A DNA stretch of 64,000 bases from Pseudomonas putida (GCF_030159595.1 NZ_BSKJ01000009.1:1-64000), one strand, 5' to 3'. Shown: positions 50,931 to 60,375, numbered from the stretch's first letter. Numbers and translations are program-made. Notes: a model not told the origin generated them from the sequence alone.

Positions 50931-51794
50931 ATGCAAGCCGTCCGCAGCATCCTCGTCGTCCTCGACCCTGAGCACGCCCATAGCCGAGCGCTAACCCGGG
51001 CCAAGCTGATCGCCGGTGTCACCGGCGCACGCCTGCACCTGCTGATGTGCGACAAGCGGCATGACCACAGTGCGCTGCTTAGCCTGCTGAGCAGCCAGCT
51101 GCACGATGACGGCTACGACAACGTCACCCATGAAGAAGCCTGGCGCGACAACCTGCACGACACGATCATCTATGTGCAGCAGGCCGAGGGCTGCGAGCTG
51201 GTGATCAAGGAACACCGCCCGGACAACCCGCTGAAAAAAGCCCTGCTTACCCCCAGCGACTGGAAGCTGCTGCGCCAGTGCCCGTGTGCCGTGCTGATGG
51301 TCAAGAGCGAACGGCCGTGGACCGGGGGCAAGATTCTGGCTGCGGTGGACGTAGGCAACCAGGACGAGGACCACCGTCGCCTGCATGCCAGCATCATTGA
51401 CCATGGGTTTGAGATTGCCAAACTGGCCAAGGGCGAACTGCATGTCATCAGTGCCCATCCGTCGCCGATGCTGTCGGCCTCGGACCCGGCTTACCAGCTG
51501 AGCGAAACCATCGAGAAGCGGTATCGCGAAGCTTGCAAGGCGTTCCAGGCCGAATATGACATCAGCGAAGACCGTTTGCATGTGGCTGAAGGGCCGGCGG
51601 ATGTGCTGATACCCCATACCGAGCAGAAGCTGGATGCCGTGGTGACGGTGATCGGCACGGTGTGCCGCACGGGGATTACCGGGGCGTTGATTGGTAATAC
51701 TTCGGAGGTGGTGCTGGATGCTCTGGAAGGCGATGTATTGGTGCTGAAAAGCGAAGAAGCCATCGCCCACCAGGCAGAGTTGGCCCGCGACTGA
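50931..51794 (+). CDS. Universal stress protein, two tandem Usp domains (UspE-like)
   Basis: This 287-residue cytoplasmic protein has two Usp folds: about 4-125 (SILVVLDPEHAHSRALTRAK, ending in CPCAVLMVKSERP) and about 132-275 (KILAAVDVGNQDEDHRRLHA, then GTVCRTGITGALIGNTSEVV as the ATP-binding-type G-x2-G-x9-G loop). UspE-type proteins help survival under oxygen limitation and other stress. A near-consensus ANR box sits at the right distance upstream, which suggests induction at low oxygen. Confidence 0.9.
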   Translation: MQAVRSILVVLDPEHAHSRALTRAKLIAGVTGARLHLLMCDKRHDHSALLSLLSSQLHDDGYDNVTHEEAWRDNLHDTIIYVQQAEGCELVIKEHRPDNPLKKALLTPSDWKLLRQCPCAVLMVKSERPWTGGKILAAVDVGNQDEDHRRLHASIIDHGFEIAKLAKGELHVISAHPSPMLSASDPAYQLSETIEKRYREACKAFQAEYDISEDRLHVAEGPADVLIPHTEQKLDAVVTVIGTVCRTGITGALIGNTSEVVLDALEGDVLVLKSEEAIAHQAELARD

Positions 51795-51824
51795 ATCCCT
51801 ATTCCGCTTCACCTCGCTGTTATT

Positions 51825-51942
51825 GGGGCCGCTTTGCGGCCCTTCGCGGGCAAGCCCGCTCCCACAGGGTACTGCGTATACCTCAGGGGCATGGTTCATC
51901 TGTGGGAGCGGGCTTGCCCGCGAAGGGCTGCGAAGCAGCCCC
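51825..51942. repeat. Inverted pair of Pseudomonas REP elements
   Basis: Two arms (about 51825-51866 and 51900-51942) are near-perfect inverted copies containing GCGGGCAAGCCCGCTCCCAC and its complement, separated by about 33 bases. This is the typical P. putida REP pair (BIME-like). It lies between the convergent Usp and fdsD genes and may also end transcripts (GGGGCCGC hairpin at its left edge). Confidence 0.88.
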
Positions 51943-51957
51943 AATCAGCACCAACAG

Positions 51958-52161
51958 CTACGCCAACGCCTCCCGCACCTTCGGGTCCAGCCCCTCCCCT
52001 GCATTGGCCTCGACCCACTCCGCCAGCTGCCGGCGCATCGCCGGCGTCCAGAAGCTCTGTAAATGCTGCCGCACCCCTTGAACCGCCAGCGCCCGGTCTG
52101 GCTCGCTGTCAAAGTAGTGGGCGATCTGGTTGGCCATCTTGACCAGGTTGTCGCTGCTCAT
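51958..52161 (-). CDS. fdsD: NAD-dependent formate dehydrogenase delta subunit
   Basis: This 67-residue soluble protein has the FdsD family pattern: VKMANQIAHYFDSEPDRALA, then FWTPAMRRQLAEWV and DPKVREAL. It is the small accessory subunit of the molybdenum formate dehydrogenase. The start overlaps the fdsA stop by four bases (ATGA), so it is translationally coupled. Confidence 0.9.
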   Translation of the reverse strand: MSSDNLVKMANQIAHYFDSEPDRALAVQGVRQHLQSFWTPAMRRQLAEWVEANAGEGLDPKVREALA

Positions 52162-55040
52162 CGACGCACCTCGGCGTTCTCCGCTGTACGGCGTTCCTTC
52201 AGCAAGCGACGCTGTTCATCACTGAAGTCCTGATAGCGCTTCTGCCACTGCGACGGCTGGAACACCTTGACCACCTCGACCGCCGTCACCTTGTATTCCG
52301 GGCAGTTGGTGGCCCAGTCGGAGTTGTCGGTAGTGATCACGTTGGCCCCCGACTCGGGGAAGTGGAAGGTGGTGTACACCACCCCCGGCGCCACCCGCGC
52401 ACTGACCTTGGCACGCAGCACGGTCTGCCCGGCGCGACTACCGATACCCACCCAGTCACCGTCGTGGATGCCACGGCTTTCCGCATCTGTGGGGTGAATT
52501 TCCAGGCGGTCAGCATCGTGCCAGGCCACGTTGCCGGTGCGCCGGGTCTGGGCCCCGACGTTGTACTGGCTCAGTATGCGGCCGGTGGTCAGCAACAACG
52601 GGTAGCGGTTGTTGACCTTCTCGTCGGTGGGCACATAACCCGTGAGCATGAAGCGCCCCTTGCCGCGCACGAACTGGTCGATGTGCATGGTCGGCGTACC
52701 GTCGGGCGCCGCGTCGTTGCACGGCCACTGCAGGCTGCCGTGGCGGTCGATTTCGGCGTAGCTGACGCGGCGGAAGGTGGGCGTCAGGCGGGCGATCTCG
52801 TCCATGATTTCGGACGGGTGACGGTAGTTCATCGGGTAGCCCAAGGCGTTGGCCAAGGCCACGGTCGCCTCCCAGTCGGCCTTGCCGGCCAGCGGCTCCA
52901 TGACCTTGCGTACCCGCGAAATACGCCGCTCGGCATTGGTGAAGGTGCCGTCCTTTTCCAGGAACGAACTGCCCGGCAGGAACACATGGGCGAACTTGGC
53001 CGTTTCGTTGAGGAAGATGTCCTGCACCACCACGCACTCCATGGCATGCAAGGCCGCCGTGACATGCTGGGTGTTGGGGTCGCTCTGGGCGATGTCCTCG
53101 CCCTGGCAGTACAGCGCCTTGAAGCTGCCGTCCAGCGCCGCCTCGAACATGTTGGGAATGCGCAGGCCCGGGTCGGGCTGCAACGTCACGCCCCAGGCGC
53201 GCTCGAACTCGGCACGCACGCCTTCGTTGGAAATGTGCCGGTAGCCAGGCAGCTCATGGGGGAAAGAGCCCATGTCGCACGAGCCCTGTACGTTGTTCTG
53301 CCCGCGCAGCGGGTTTACCCCTACCCCTTCACGGCCAATGTTGCCGGTGGCCATGGCCAGGTTGGCGATGCCCATCACTGCGGTACTGCCCTGGCTGTGC
53401 TCGGTCACGCCCAGGCCGTAGTAGATGGCTGCATTGCCACCCGTGGCATACAGCCGAGCGGCGGCGCGGATCTGCTCGGCAGGTACGCCGCAGACCGGAC
53501 CAAGTACTTCAGGGGCATTCTCTGCCAGGCTGACGAAGTCACGCCAGCGGGCGAAGTCCTCGGTTTCGCAGCGCGCATCGATGAAGCGCTGGGCCAGCAG
53601 GCCCTCGGTGACGATCACATGGGCCAGCGCGTTGAGCATGGCCACGTTGGTGCCTGGGCGCAGTTGCAGGTGCAATTCGGCGCGGGCATGGGGCGAGTCG
53701 ACCAGGTCGATGCGCCGCGGGTCGATCACGATCAACCGCGCGCCTTGGCGCAGGCGGCGCTTGAGCTGTGAACCGAACACTGGGTGCGCGTCGGTTGGGT
53801 TGGCGCCGATCACCAGCACCACGTCGGCCTGCATCACCGAATCGAAACTTTGCGTACCCGCCGACTCACCCAGGGTCTGTTTCAGGCCATAGCCGGTGGG
53901 CGAATGGCATACCCGCGCGCAGGTATCAACGTTGTTGTTGCCGAATGCCGTGCGCACCAGTTTCTGCACCAGGTAAGCTTCTTCGTTGGTGCAGCGGCTG
54001 GAGGTGATACCGCCGATGGAATCACGCCCGTATTTAAGCTGAATACGGCGGAACTCGCTGGCGGCGTAAGTCACCGCTTCGTCCCAGCTCACCTCCTGCC
54101 ACGCGTCTTCCAGGCGCTTGCGGATCATCGGTTTGGTAATGCGGTCCGGGTGGGTAGCGTAGCCCCAGGCAAAGCGGCCCTTGACGCAGGCGTGGCCATG
54201 GTTGGCACCGCCGTTCTTGTCCGGGACCATACGCACCAGTTGGTCGCCTTTCATTTCCGCACGGAACGAGCAGCCGACCCCGCAATAGGCGCAAGTGGTA
54301 ATGACCGAACGTTCAGGCTGACCAAGCTGCACCAGGCTCTTTTCCGTGAGGGTCGCGGTCGGGCACGCCTGCACGCAGGCGCCGCACGACACGCACTCGG
54401 AGGCCAGGAAGTTGTCACCACCCGCCGCCGCCACCCGCGACTCGAAACCACGCCCGGTGATGGTCAGGGCAAAGGTGCCCTGAATGTCCTCGCAAGCACG
54501 CACGCAACGGCTGCAGACAATGCACTTGCTGGGTTCGTAGTCGAAATACGGGTTGGAAACGTCCTTTTTTTCGGCCAGGTGGTTGGCACCGTCGTAGCCG
54601 TAGCGCACCTCCCGCAGGCCGACCTGGCCGGCCACGGTCTGCAGTTCGCAGTTGCCGTTGGCCGAACAGGTGAGGCAGTCCAGCGGGTGGTCGGAGATGT
54701 ACAACTCCATCACGTTGCGGCGCAGGCCCGCCAGGCGCGGGGTTTCGGTACGCACCACCATGCCCTCGCTGACCGGGGTGGTGCAGGAGGCCGGGTAGCC
54801 GCGCATGCCTTCGATTTCCACCATGCACATGCGGCACGAACCAAAGGCTTCGAGGCTGTCGGTGGCGCAGAGTTTGGGGATGCTGGTGCCAAGCATGGCG
54901 GCGGCGCGCATCACCGAAGTGCCCTCAGGCACGCTGATGGCGCGGCCGTCGATGCTCAGGCTGACTTGCACGTCACTGTCACGGGCCGGGGTGCCGAGGT
55001 CGCTGCTTTTATCAGAAGCGGGGTCGAAGAAATTGATCAC
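52158..55040 (-). CDS. fdsA: NAD-dependent formate dehydrogenase alpha (molybdopterin) subunit
   Basis: This 960-residue catalytic subunit oxidises formate to CO2. In order it has an N-terminal [2Fe-2S] domain (FGSCRMCMVEIEG), a His-Cys cluster motif (HPLDCLTCSANGNCELQ), two [4Fe-4S] motifs (CIVCSRCVRACE and CVSCGACVQACP), the proximal cluster of the molybdenum domain (CAYCGVGCSFRAEMKG) and the bis-MGD domain with the Mo-ligand cysteine in VCHSPTGYGLK. It uses cysteine, not selenocysteine. The start is a GTG at 55040 that overlaps the fdsB stop (GTGA); the frame upstream is inside fdsB. Cytoplasmic, no Tat signal. Confidence 0.95.
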   Translation of the reverse strand: MINFFDPASDKSSDLGTPARDSDVQVSLSIDGRAISVPEGTSVMRAAAMLGTSIPKLCATDSLEAFGSCRMCMVEIEGMRGYPASCTTPVSEGMVVRTETPRLAGLRRNVMELYISDHPLDCLTCSANGNCELQTVAGQVGLREVRYGYDGANHLAEKKDVSNPYFDYEPSKCIVCSRCVRACEDIQGTFALTITGRGFESRVAAAGGDNFLASECVSCGACVQACPTATLTEKSLVQLGQPERSVITTCAYCGVGCSFRAEMKGDQLVRMVPDKNGGANHGHACVKGRFAWGYATHPDRITKPMIRKRLEDAWQEVSWDEAVTYAASEFRRIQLKYGRDSIGGITSSRCTNEEAYLVQKLVRTAFGNNNVDTCARVCHSPTGYGLKQTLGESAGTQSFDSVMQADVVLVIGANPTDAHPVFGSQLKRRLRQGARLIVIDPRRIDLVDSPHARAELHLQLRPGTNVAMLNALAHVIVTEGLLAQRFIDARCETEDFARWRDFVSLAENAPEVLGPVCGVPAEQIRAAARLYATGGNAAIYYGLGVTEHSQGSTAVMGIANLAMATGNIGREGVGVNPLRGQNNVQGSCDMGSFPHELPGYRHISNEGVRAEFERAWGVTLQPDPGLRIPNMFEAALDGSFKALYCQGEDIAQSDPNTQHVTAALHAMECVVVQDIFLNETAKFAHVFLPGSSFLEKDGTFTNAERRISRVRKVMEPLAGKADWEATVALANALGYPMNYRHPSEIMDEIARLTPTFRRVSYAEIDRHGSLQWPCNDAAPDGTPTMHIDQFVRGKGRFMLTGYVPTDEKVNNRYPLLLTTGRILSQYNVGAQTRRTGNVAWHDADRLEIHPTDAESRGIHDGDWVGIGSRAGQTVLRAKVSARVAPGVVYTTFHFPESGANVITTDNSDWATNCPEYKVTAVEVVKVFQPSQWQKRYQDFSDEQRRLLKERRTAENAEVRR

Positions 55041-56596
55041 TGCGCGGCCTCCGTGGTGGTCAGCCCGAAATCGGCGGGAAAGTACTTGAGGGCGCTGGCC
55101 ACCGGGTAGGCGGTCATGCCGCCCATGGCGCACAGCGAGCCGTACTGCATCGTGTCGCACAGGTCGCGCAATAACAGGGCCTGGTCGTGGCGTTCGGTGA
55201 GATCACTGGTCGCGATCAACCGGTCGACCACTTCCATGCCCCGGGTGGAGCCGATGCGGCACGGGGTGCATTTGCCGCAGGATTCCTCGGCGCAGAACTG
55301 CAGGGCAAAGCGCGCCATGCTGGCCATGTTCAAGGTGTCGTCGGCCACTACCACACCGCCATGGCCAAGCATCGCGTCCATGGCGGCGAAGGCCTCATAG
55401 TCCAGCGGCGTGTCGAAGTGGCTGGGTGGCACCCAAGCGCCGAGCGGGCCACCGACCTGCGCAGCCTTCAGCGGCCGACCACTGGCCGTGCCGCCGCCGT
55501 AACCTTCCACCAGCTCGCGCAGGGTCAGGCCAAAGGCGCGTTCCACCAGGCCCCCCTGGCGTATGTTGCCGGCCAACTGGAAGGGCATGGTGCCCAGTGA
55601 GCGGCCCATGCCGAAATCCCGATAGAACGCCGCGCCCTTGGCCAGGATGATGGGCACCGAAGCCAGGGTGAGCACGTTGTGCACCAGCGTTGGCAGGCCA
55701 AACAGGCCTTGCAACGCGGGCAGCGGCGGCTTGGCGCGGACGATGCCGCGCTTGCCTTCGATGGATTCGAGCAGCGCGGTTTCTTCGCCGCAGATATAGG
55801 CGCCGGCGCCAACCCGCACTTCCAGGTCGAAGGGCTGACCGCTGCCGGCTACGTCAGTGCCGAGATAGCCGGCGGCGCGAGCGATGGTAATAGCTTGGTC
55901 AAGTACACGGATGGCGTCGGGGTATTCCGAGCGCACATAGATGTAGCCCTTGTCGGCGCCCACAGCGAGGCCGGCAATGATCATGCCCTCGATCAGCAGG
56001 AGCGGGTCGCCTTCCATCAGCATGCGGTCAGCGAAGGTGCCAGAGTCGCCTTCGTCAGCATTGCAGACTATGTACTTCTGCCCTGGCGCGGCGTCGCGCA
56101 CGGTGCGCCACTTGATGCCAGCGGGGAACGCAGCACCGCCACGGCCGCGCAGGCCGGAATCGAGTACAGCAGCGACCACGTCGGCACCGTCCATGGCCAC
56201 GGCAGCCTCCAGGCCGGCGAAACCACCCTGGGCACGGTAGTCGTCCAGCGACAACGGGCGGGTGATGCCGGCGCGGGCGAACAGCAGGCGTTGCTGGGTC
56301 TTCAGGTAAGGGATTTCTTCGACCGGCCCCAGCGCCAGCGAGTGGCCACCCGGTTCACCAGCCAGGGCATCGAGCAAGGCCGGCACATCTTCCGGTGTGA
56401 CCGGGCCAAAACCCAGGCGCCCTTGTGCGGCGTCGCACTCGACCAACGGCTCCAGCCAGTACAGCCCGCGTGAGCTGGTGCGTTGGATATCCAGCGGCAA
56501 CTGACGACGCTCGGCCTCACGCTGCAAGGCATCGGCCACCCGGTCGGCCCCCACGGCGCGGGCCACCGAGTCGCAGGGGATGTAGAGCTTCAGCAT
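55037..56596 (-). CDS. fdsB: NAD-dependent formate dehydrogenase beta (FMN, NAD) subunit
   Basis: 519 residues, homologous to NuoF with an N-terminal thioredoxin-like extension. The NAD/FMN motif GLRGRGGAAFPAGIKWR, the flavin loop CNADEGDSGTFADR, and the cluster motif ESCGKCTPCRIGS are present. It passes electrons from the FdsA clusters to NAD+. The ATG at 56596 has GGAGGA six bases upstream and overlaps the 3' end of fdsG by seven bases. Confidence 0.95.
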   Translation of the reverse strand: MLKLYIPCDSVARAVGADRVADALQREAERRQLPLDIQRTSSRGLYWLEPLVECDAAQGRLGFGPVTPEDVPALLDALAGEPGGHSLALGPVEEIPYLKTQQRLLFARAGITRPLSLDDYRAQGGFAGLEAAVAMDGADVVAAVLDSGLRGRGGAAFPAGIKWRTVRDAAPGQKYIVCNADEGDSGTFADRMLMEGDPLLLIEGMIIAGLAVGADKGYIYVRSEYPDAIRVLDQAITIARAAGYLGTDVAGSGQPFDLEVRVGAGAYICGEETALLESIEGKRGIVRAKPPLPALQGLFGLPTLVHNVLTLASVPIILAKGAAFYRDFGMGRSLGTMPFQLAGNIRQGGLVERAFGLTLRELVEGYGGGTASGRPLKAAQVGGPLGAWVPPSHFDTPLDYEAFAAMDAMLGHGGVVVADDTLNMASMARFALQFCAEESCGKCTPCRIGSTRGMEVVDRLIATSDLTERHDQALLLRDLCDTMQYGSLCAMGGMTAYPVASALKYFPADFGLTTTEAAQ

Positions 56597-57072
56597 GCTG
56601 CATCCTCCCGGCAACCGTTCACCAATGCGCGCAGGCGTTCAGGGGTGAGCCGGGCATGCACCTGGCCATCCAGCTCCAGCGCCGGCGAGCAGGCACAGGC
56701 ACCCAGGCAGTAAACCGGGCGCAGGCTGATGGTGCCGTCGGCGCTGGTGCCGTGGTCGTCCAGCGCCAGCTGTTCGCGCAGTTGCGCGGCCAGGGCTTCG
56801 GCACCACGGCTCTGGCAGGACTCGGCGCGGCACAGGCGCAAGGTGTGGCGCGCCGGCGGCGATGTGCGGAAGTCATGATAGAAGCTGATCACCCCGCGCA
56901 CCTCGGCCAGGCTGAGGTTCAGGGCATGGGCAATTTCCGGGACGGCAGCATCGGGGATGAAACCGATGTCGTGCTGGATGGCATGCAGGATCGGCAACAG
57001 CGCGCCAGGGGTAGCCTTGTCACGGGCCAGAATGCGCTGGATTACGGGCAGGTGGAGCAATTCATCAGGCAT
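56590..57072 (-). CDS. fdsG: NAD-dependent formate dehydrogenase gamma subunit (NuoE-like)
   Basis: 160 residues with a thioredoxin-like [2Fe-2S] domain: LPILHAIQHDIGFIPDAAVP, RLCRAESCQSRGAEAL and VYCLGACACSPALELDG supply the four cysteines. It is the first gene of fdsGBAD. The ATG at 57072 starts the family N-terminus; the open frame upstream to 57387 has no supporting features. The chaperone gene fdsC (an fdhD homologue), found between fdsA and fdsD in some bacteria, is absent here. Confidence 0.93.
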   Translation of the reverse strand: MPDELLHLPVIQRILARDKATPGALLPILHAIQHDIGFIPDAAVPEIAHALNLSLAEVRGVISFYHDFRTSPPARHTLRLCRAESCQSRGAEALAAQLREQLALDDHGTSADGTISLRPVYCLGACACSPALELDGQVHARLTPERLRALVNGCREDAAC

Positions 57073-57372
57073 ACAGCGGACCTCGGCATCACGGACCCTG
57101 CCTGAATTATTGTGGGGGCAGGTATCCGGCGTGTTCTGCTGCGGCACGCCGGCCACGTCACGGTTGCGTGGTCTGGCGGCCTCCTTGCCCAAGGCCGTGC
57201 ATCTGCGTGCACTGGTCCGAAGGCATCCTGTAAGCATGGCACTTGTGGCGCCAGGAGGTTGCGTGCGAGCGACCAGGCGCATCCTGAAACCGACGGTTGG
57301 TTTTATGCGTGCTCGCCATGTAGCTGGATGAGGGCTGCCAAGTGCATGCCTTGGGTTTCGAGGTGATGCACA
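57073..57372. other. Promoter region of the formate dehydrogenase operon, no gene
   Basis: About 300 bases between fdsG and the permease gene at 57401. Only one structure stands out: an inverted repeat CCTGCC/GGCAGG (57097-57102, 57117-57122) around an AT-rich centre, which could hold the -10 of fdsG. Short open frames here lack ribosome sites and domain content. Confidence 0.45.
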
Positions 57373-57402
57373 GAGCGAGCGCCGCACGCGCGGCGCTCGC
57401 TC
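57373..57402 (-). terminator. Hairpin at the end of the siderophore permease genes
   Basis: A perfect 12-bp stem (57373-57384 with 57391-57402) with a CACGCG loop overlaps the permease stop codon. There is no T-run, but its location at the end of a three-gene transcript suits 3'-end formation. Confidence 0.55.
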
Positions 57403-58447
57403 AACTCGGCCGCTGACGCTGGGTTGTAATCAACCACAGCAGGTAACACCCTCCCAACACCCCCGTCACCAACCCAACCGGCAACTGCGCCGTGGCCGCC
57501 AAGCGCTGGCTCAGCCAGTCGGCCAGCAACAGCAACGCTGCGCCCATCAAGGCGGCGCACAATAACGGCATCCCCGCCGTACGCGTCAGCCGCCGTGCCA
57601 GTTGCGGGCCGGCCAGGGCGATGAAGGCAATGGGCCCGGCTGCGGCCGTGGCGATGGCGGTAAGGCCCACCGCAGCCAGTACCAACCGCAACCGTGAACG
57701 CTCCACGGCCACCCCAAGCTGGCGGGCCGTACCATCGCCCATTTCCATCAGCGCCAGTTCACGGCCGTGCAGCAAGGCCACTGGCACGATCACCGCCAGC
57801 CCCAGCGCGGCAGGCAGCACATGGGCCCAAGTACGCGTGTTGAGCGAGCCGGCCAGCCACAGCTGGGCGAACAGCGCCTGATCCAGGTCGCCGGTCACCA
57901 GCAGCAACTGGTTCAAGCCCGACAACGTGGCGCCCATGCCGATGCCCACCAGGACCAGCCGATAACCCTGACCGCCCTGCCCGCGACGCGCCAGCAGCAA
58001 TACCAGCAACGCGGTGAGCATGCCGGCCGACACCGCCGCCAAGGCCGTGGCCAACGGGCCGGCGTCGAACAGGATGATCTGCACGATGGCACCACTCGCG
58101 GCGCCGGTGGTAAAGCCGATGACATCGGGTGAACCAAGGGGGTTGCGGGCGATTGACTGGAAGATCGCCCCGGCCATACCCAGCGCCGCGCCCACCAGAA
58201 CCGCCGTGAGCACCCGCGGCAAACGCACGCGGGTGACAATGCGGCTGACCATCTCGTTGTCACCTTGCCCCAGCAGGCTGGCCAATACCTGGTCCGCACG
58301 AATCGGCAGGCTACCCGTACCGAGCAGCAGCACCGCCAGCGCCATCACCAACAGCACCAGTACGCTGCCGACCCACGCCGCCCGGGGGCTGAAACGCAGG
58401 CTGACAGGCCCGCGCCTGAACGCACGCAAACCCTTCACAGCTGACAT
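57401..58447 (-). CDS. Iron-siderophore ABC transporter permease (FecCD family, FepG-like)
   Basis: This 348-residue inner-membrane protein has about nine or ten helices. FecCD blocks are visible: RLPRVLTAVLVGAALGMAGA, NPLGSPDVIGFTTGAASGA and GPIAFIALAGPQLARRL. It pairs with the permease encoded immediately upstream; their genes overlap by 13 bases. The pair carries ferric siderophore across the inner membrane, powered by the ATPase encoded divergently at 60451. Confidence 0.92.
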   Translation of the reverse strand: MSAVKGLRAFRRGPVSLRFSPRAAWVGSVLVLLVMALAVLLLGTGSLPIRADQVLASLLGQGDNEMVSRIVTRVRLPRVLTAVLVGAALGMAGAIFQSIARNPLGSPDVIGFTTGAASGAIVQIILFDAGPLATALAAVSAGMLTALLVLLLARRGQGGQGYRLVLVGIGMGATLSGLNQLLLVTGDLDQALFAQLWLAGSLNTRTWAHVLPAALGLAVIVPVALLHGRELALMEMGDGTARQLGVAVERSRLRLVLAAVGLTAIATAAAGPIAFIALAGPQLARRLTRTAGMPLLCAALMGAALLLLADWLSQRLAATAQLPVGLVTGVLGGCYLLWLITTQRQRPS

Positions 58448-59439
58448 AGACGAAACCTGCCGATCAGTACGATAAAGGCCGGCCCGCCCAGCAACAGCGC
58501 CAGGGTGCCGGCTGCCAGCTCTGCCGGCGCTGCGAGCACGCGGCCAAGCAGGTCGGCGCCCAATAACAACAGGGCAGCAATCAGCGCGGCATACGGCAGC
58601 ATGCGCCGGTAGTCCGGCCCAACCAGCAAGCGTGCCAGGTGGGGTGCCACCAGGCCGACGAAACCGATCGGCCCGGCGATTGCCGTAGCGCTGCCGGCCA
58701 GCAGCATCAGCGCCACGCAGGCCAGCGCCCAGGTCATGCGCACATTCACACCCAACGCCCGGCCCAGATCACGGCCTAGCGCCAAGGCATTGAGTCGTGG
58801 CATCAAGGCTGCCGCCAAGGCCAAGCCCAAGGCGATGGCCACGGTCGGCAATGGCAACGCAGCTGTACTGCTGCCCGCCAACGAGCCTGCCGCCCAATGG
58901 CGGAAATGGTCGTAGACCTGCGGCGGGGTGTTGAGCACGAGGATGGCCGTGAGCGAAGCCAGCAGCATGCTCAGCCCCGCCCCGGCCAGCACCAGGCGTA
59001 CCGGGTTGCTGTCCACCGCCCCCGCCTGGCCCAGCAGGAACACGGCAATACCGGCAATGCCCGCACCGAGGAAGGCCAGCGGGATGTACTGGCTGACCTG
59101 GGTCAGGCCAAACAGCGCAACGCCAAGGATGACCGCCAGCGCGGCGCCAGCATTCACGCCCAGCAGCCCGGGCTCGGCCAGCGGGTTACGTGTCAGTGCC
59201 TGCATCAAGGTGCCCGCCGCACCCAGCGCCAGCCCGGCGAGCAACGCCACCAGCGTGCGTGGTACGCGTAATTCACGCACGATCAGGTGCTCGTCGTTAT
59301 GCAGATCGGGCTGGAAGAGGGCATCGAACGCCACGCCGAAGGCAATCGGGTGCGAGCCGATCAGCAGGCTTGCCAACGCTGCCACCAACAGCAACAAAAG
59401 CCCCGCCAACAGCGCAGGGCGCAAGGTCTGGCCGGCCAT
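58435..59439 (-). CDS. Iron-siderophore ABC transporter permease (FecCD family, FepD-like)
   Basis: 334 residues, the second FecCD permease of the system: ELRVPRTLVALLAGLALGAAG, NPLAEPGLLGVNAGAALAV and GPIGFVGLVAPHLARLL are the family blocks. It begins two bases after the stop of the binding-protein gene and overlaps the next permease gene, so the three are one operon. Confidence 0.92.
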   Translation of the reverse strand: MAGQTLRPALLAGLLLLLVAALASLLIGSHPIAFGVAFDALFQPDLHNDEHLIVRELRVPRTLVALLAGLALGAAGTLMQALTRNPLAEPGLLGVNAGAALAVILGVALFGLTQVSQYIPLAFLGAGIAGIAVFLLGQAGAVDSNPVRLVLAGAGLSMLLASLTAILVLNTPPQVYDHFRHWAAGSLAGSSTAALPLPTVAIALGLALAAALMPRLNALALGRDLGRALGVNVRMTWALACVALMLLAGSATAIAGPIGFVGLVAPHLARLLVGPDYRRMLPYAALIAALLLLGADLLGRVLAAPAELAAGTLALLLGGPAFIVLIGRFRLCQL

Positions 59440-59441
59440 GG

Positions 59442-60341
59442 TCAGCGGAAGTATCCGGCGACGGTGTCGAGCATCTGCCGCCCGGAGTAGTAGTCTATGC
59501 GGAACGAACTGGGCCCCAGCGGGTACACGCGCTGGTGTTGCACCGCCGGCAGGTTGGCCAGCACCGGGTCGCTGCGAAATGCCAGGGCGTCTTTGTCATC
59601 GGCGCTGAGCAGGAACACATCGGCATCGCCGATGGCGGCGGCCAGGCTCTCGCGGGAAATGAACTGGAACTCGGTAGCACGAATGACCTGCCCGGCCATC
59701 GCCTTGGGCAGCTCGCGCACCTGGAAGCCAAGTGCCGTCAGCAGCCGCGCCTGCGGGCTGATGGTACGGCCGATGGAATAACTGCCACCGATGTTGTAGC
59801 CAATCAGCACCACCTGCCTTGGTGAGGGGTGCAAGCGCGCGGCAGTGGCACGGGTGTAGTCGTCGAACTGTTGGATCAGGGCCTTGGCCTGCTGTTGCAA
59901 CCCGGTTTTTGCACCCAGTTCGGTGGCCAGTTCTTGCCAGGACTGGTTGGAGTAATTCACCACCAAGGTCGGCACACCTTGGGCCTTCAGCTCTGCCAGG
60001 TGCGGCGCAGCGCTGTCGGCCCCGGTGGCGGAGACCACCAGCAGATCGGGCGCACTGGCCACCACCGCCTCGATGTCGAACTGCAAGTTGCGGTACAGCA
60101 CCTGCACATCACGCTGGTCGGCCACGGCAGCCCATTGCGAAAAGAAGCCTTTGCCATCGGTCAGGCGGCTGGGCGTGGCGGCGGCGCTGGCCACCAACGG
60201 CGCCTGCATGGCCAGCAGGATGCCGGTTACGCTCGGAGTAGTGGAGACAATGCGCGTAGGCGCGGCCGTTGCGGTCAGGGTTGCGCCGGCCAGCGCCAGG
60301 GCGACGGCGGCCAGTGCTGCACAAACTCGAAAACGCTTCAT
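59442..60341 (-). CDS. Iron-siderophore ABC transporter binding protein (FepB-like)
   Basis: 299 residues. A signal peptide (AALAAVALALAGATLTATA) is followed by a TroA/BtuF-type fold with two lobes: RIVSTTPSVTGILLAM, PDLLVVSATGADSAAPHLAE and YDYSGRQMLDTVAGYFR-like C-terminal region (reads DYYSGRQMLDTVAGY). It delivers ferric siderophore to the permeases. It resembles FepB of enterobactin systems, but the ligand cannot be decided here. It is divergent from the ATPase gene, with a Fur-like site in the shared region. Confidence 0.9.
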   Translation of the reverse strand: MKRFRVCAALAAVALALAGATLTATAAPTRIVSTTPSVTGILLAMQAPLVASAAATPSRLTDGKGFFSQWAAVADQRDVQVLYRNLQFDIEAVVASAPDLLVVSATGADSAAPHLAELKAQGVPTLVVNYSNQSWQELATELGAKTGLQQQAKALIQQFDDYTRATAARLHPSPRQVVLIGYNIGGSYSIGRTISPQARLLTALGFQVRELPKAMAGQVIRATEFQFISRESLAAAIGDADVFLLSADDKDALAFRSDPVLANLPAVQHQRVYPLGPSSFRIDYYSGRQMLDTVAGYFR

Positions 60342-60375
60342 CGATCGGTTTCGCTCGGTGGGATTCAGCTGCGCA

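Noticed and set aside
53784..55109. A 441-codon plus-strand open frame opposite fdsA
   Set aside because: It is antisense to the iron-sulfur and molybdenum domains of fdsA, with high His, Gly and Ala and no ribosome site or domain.
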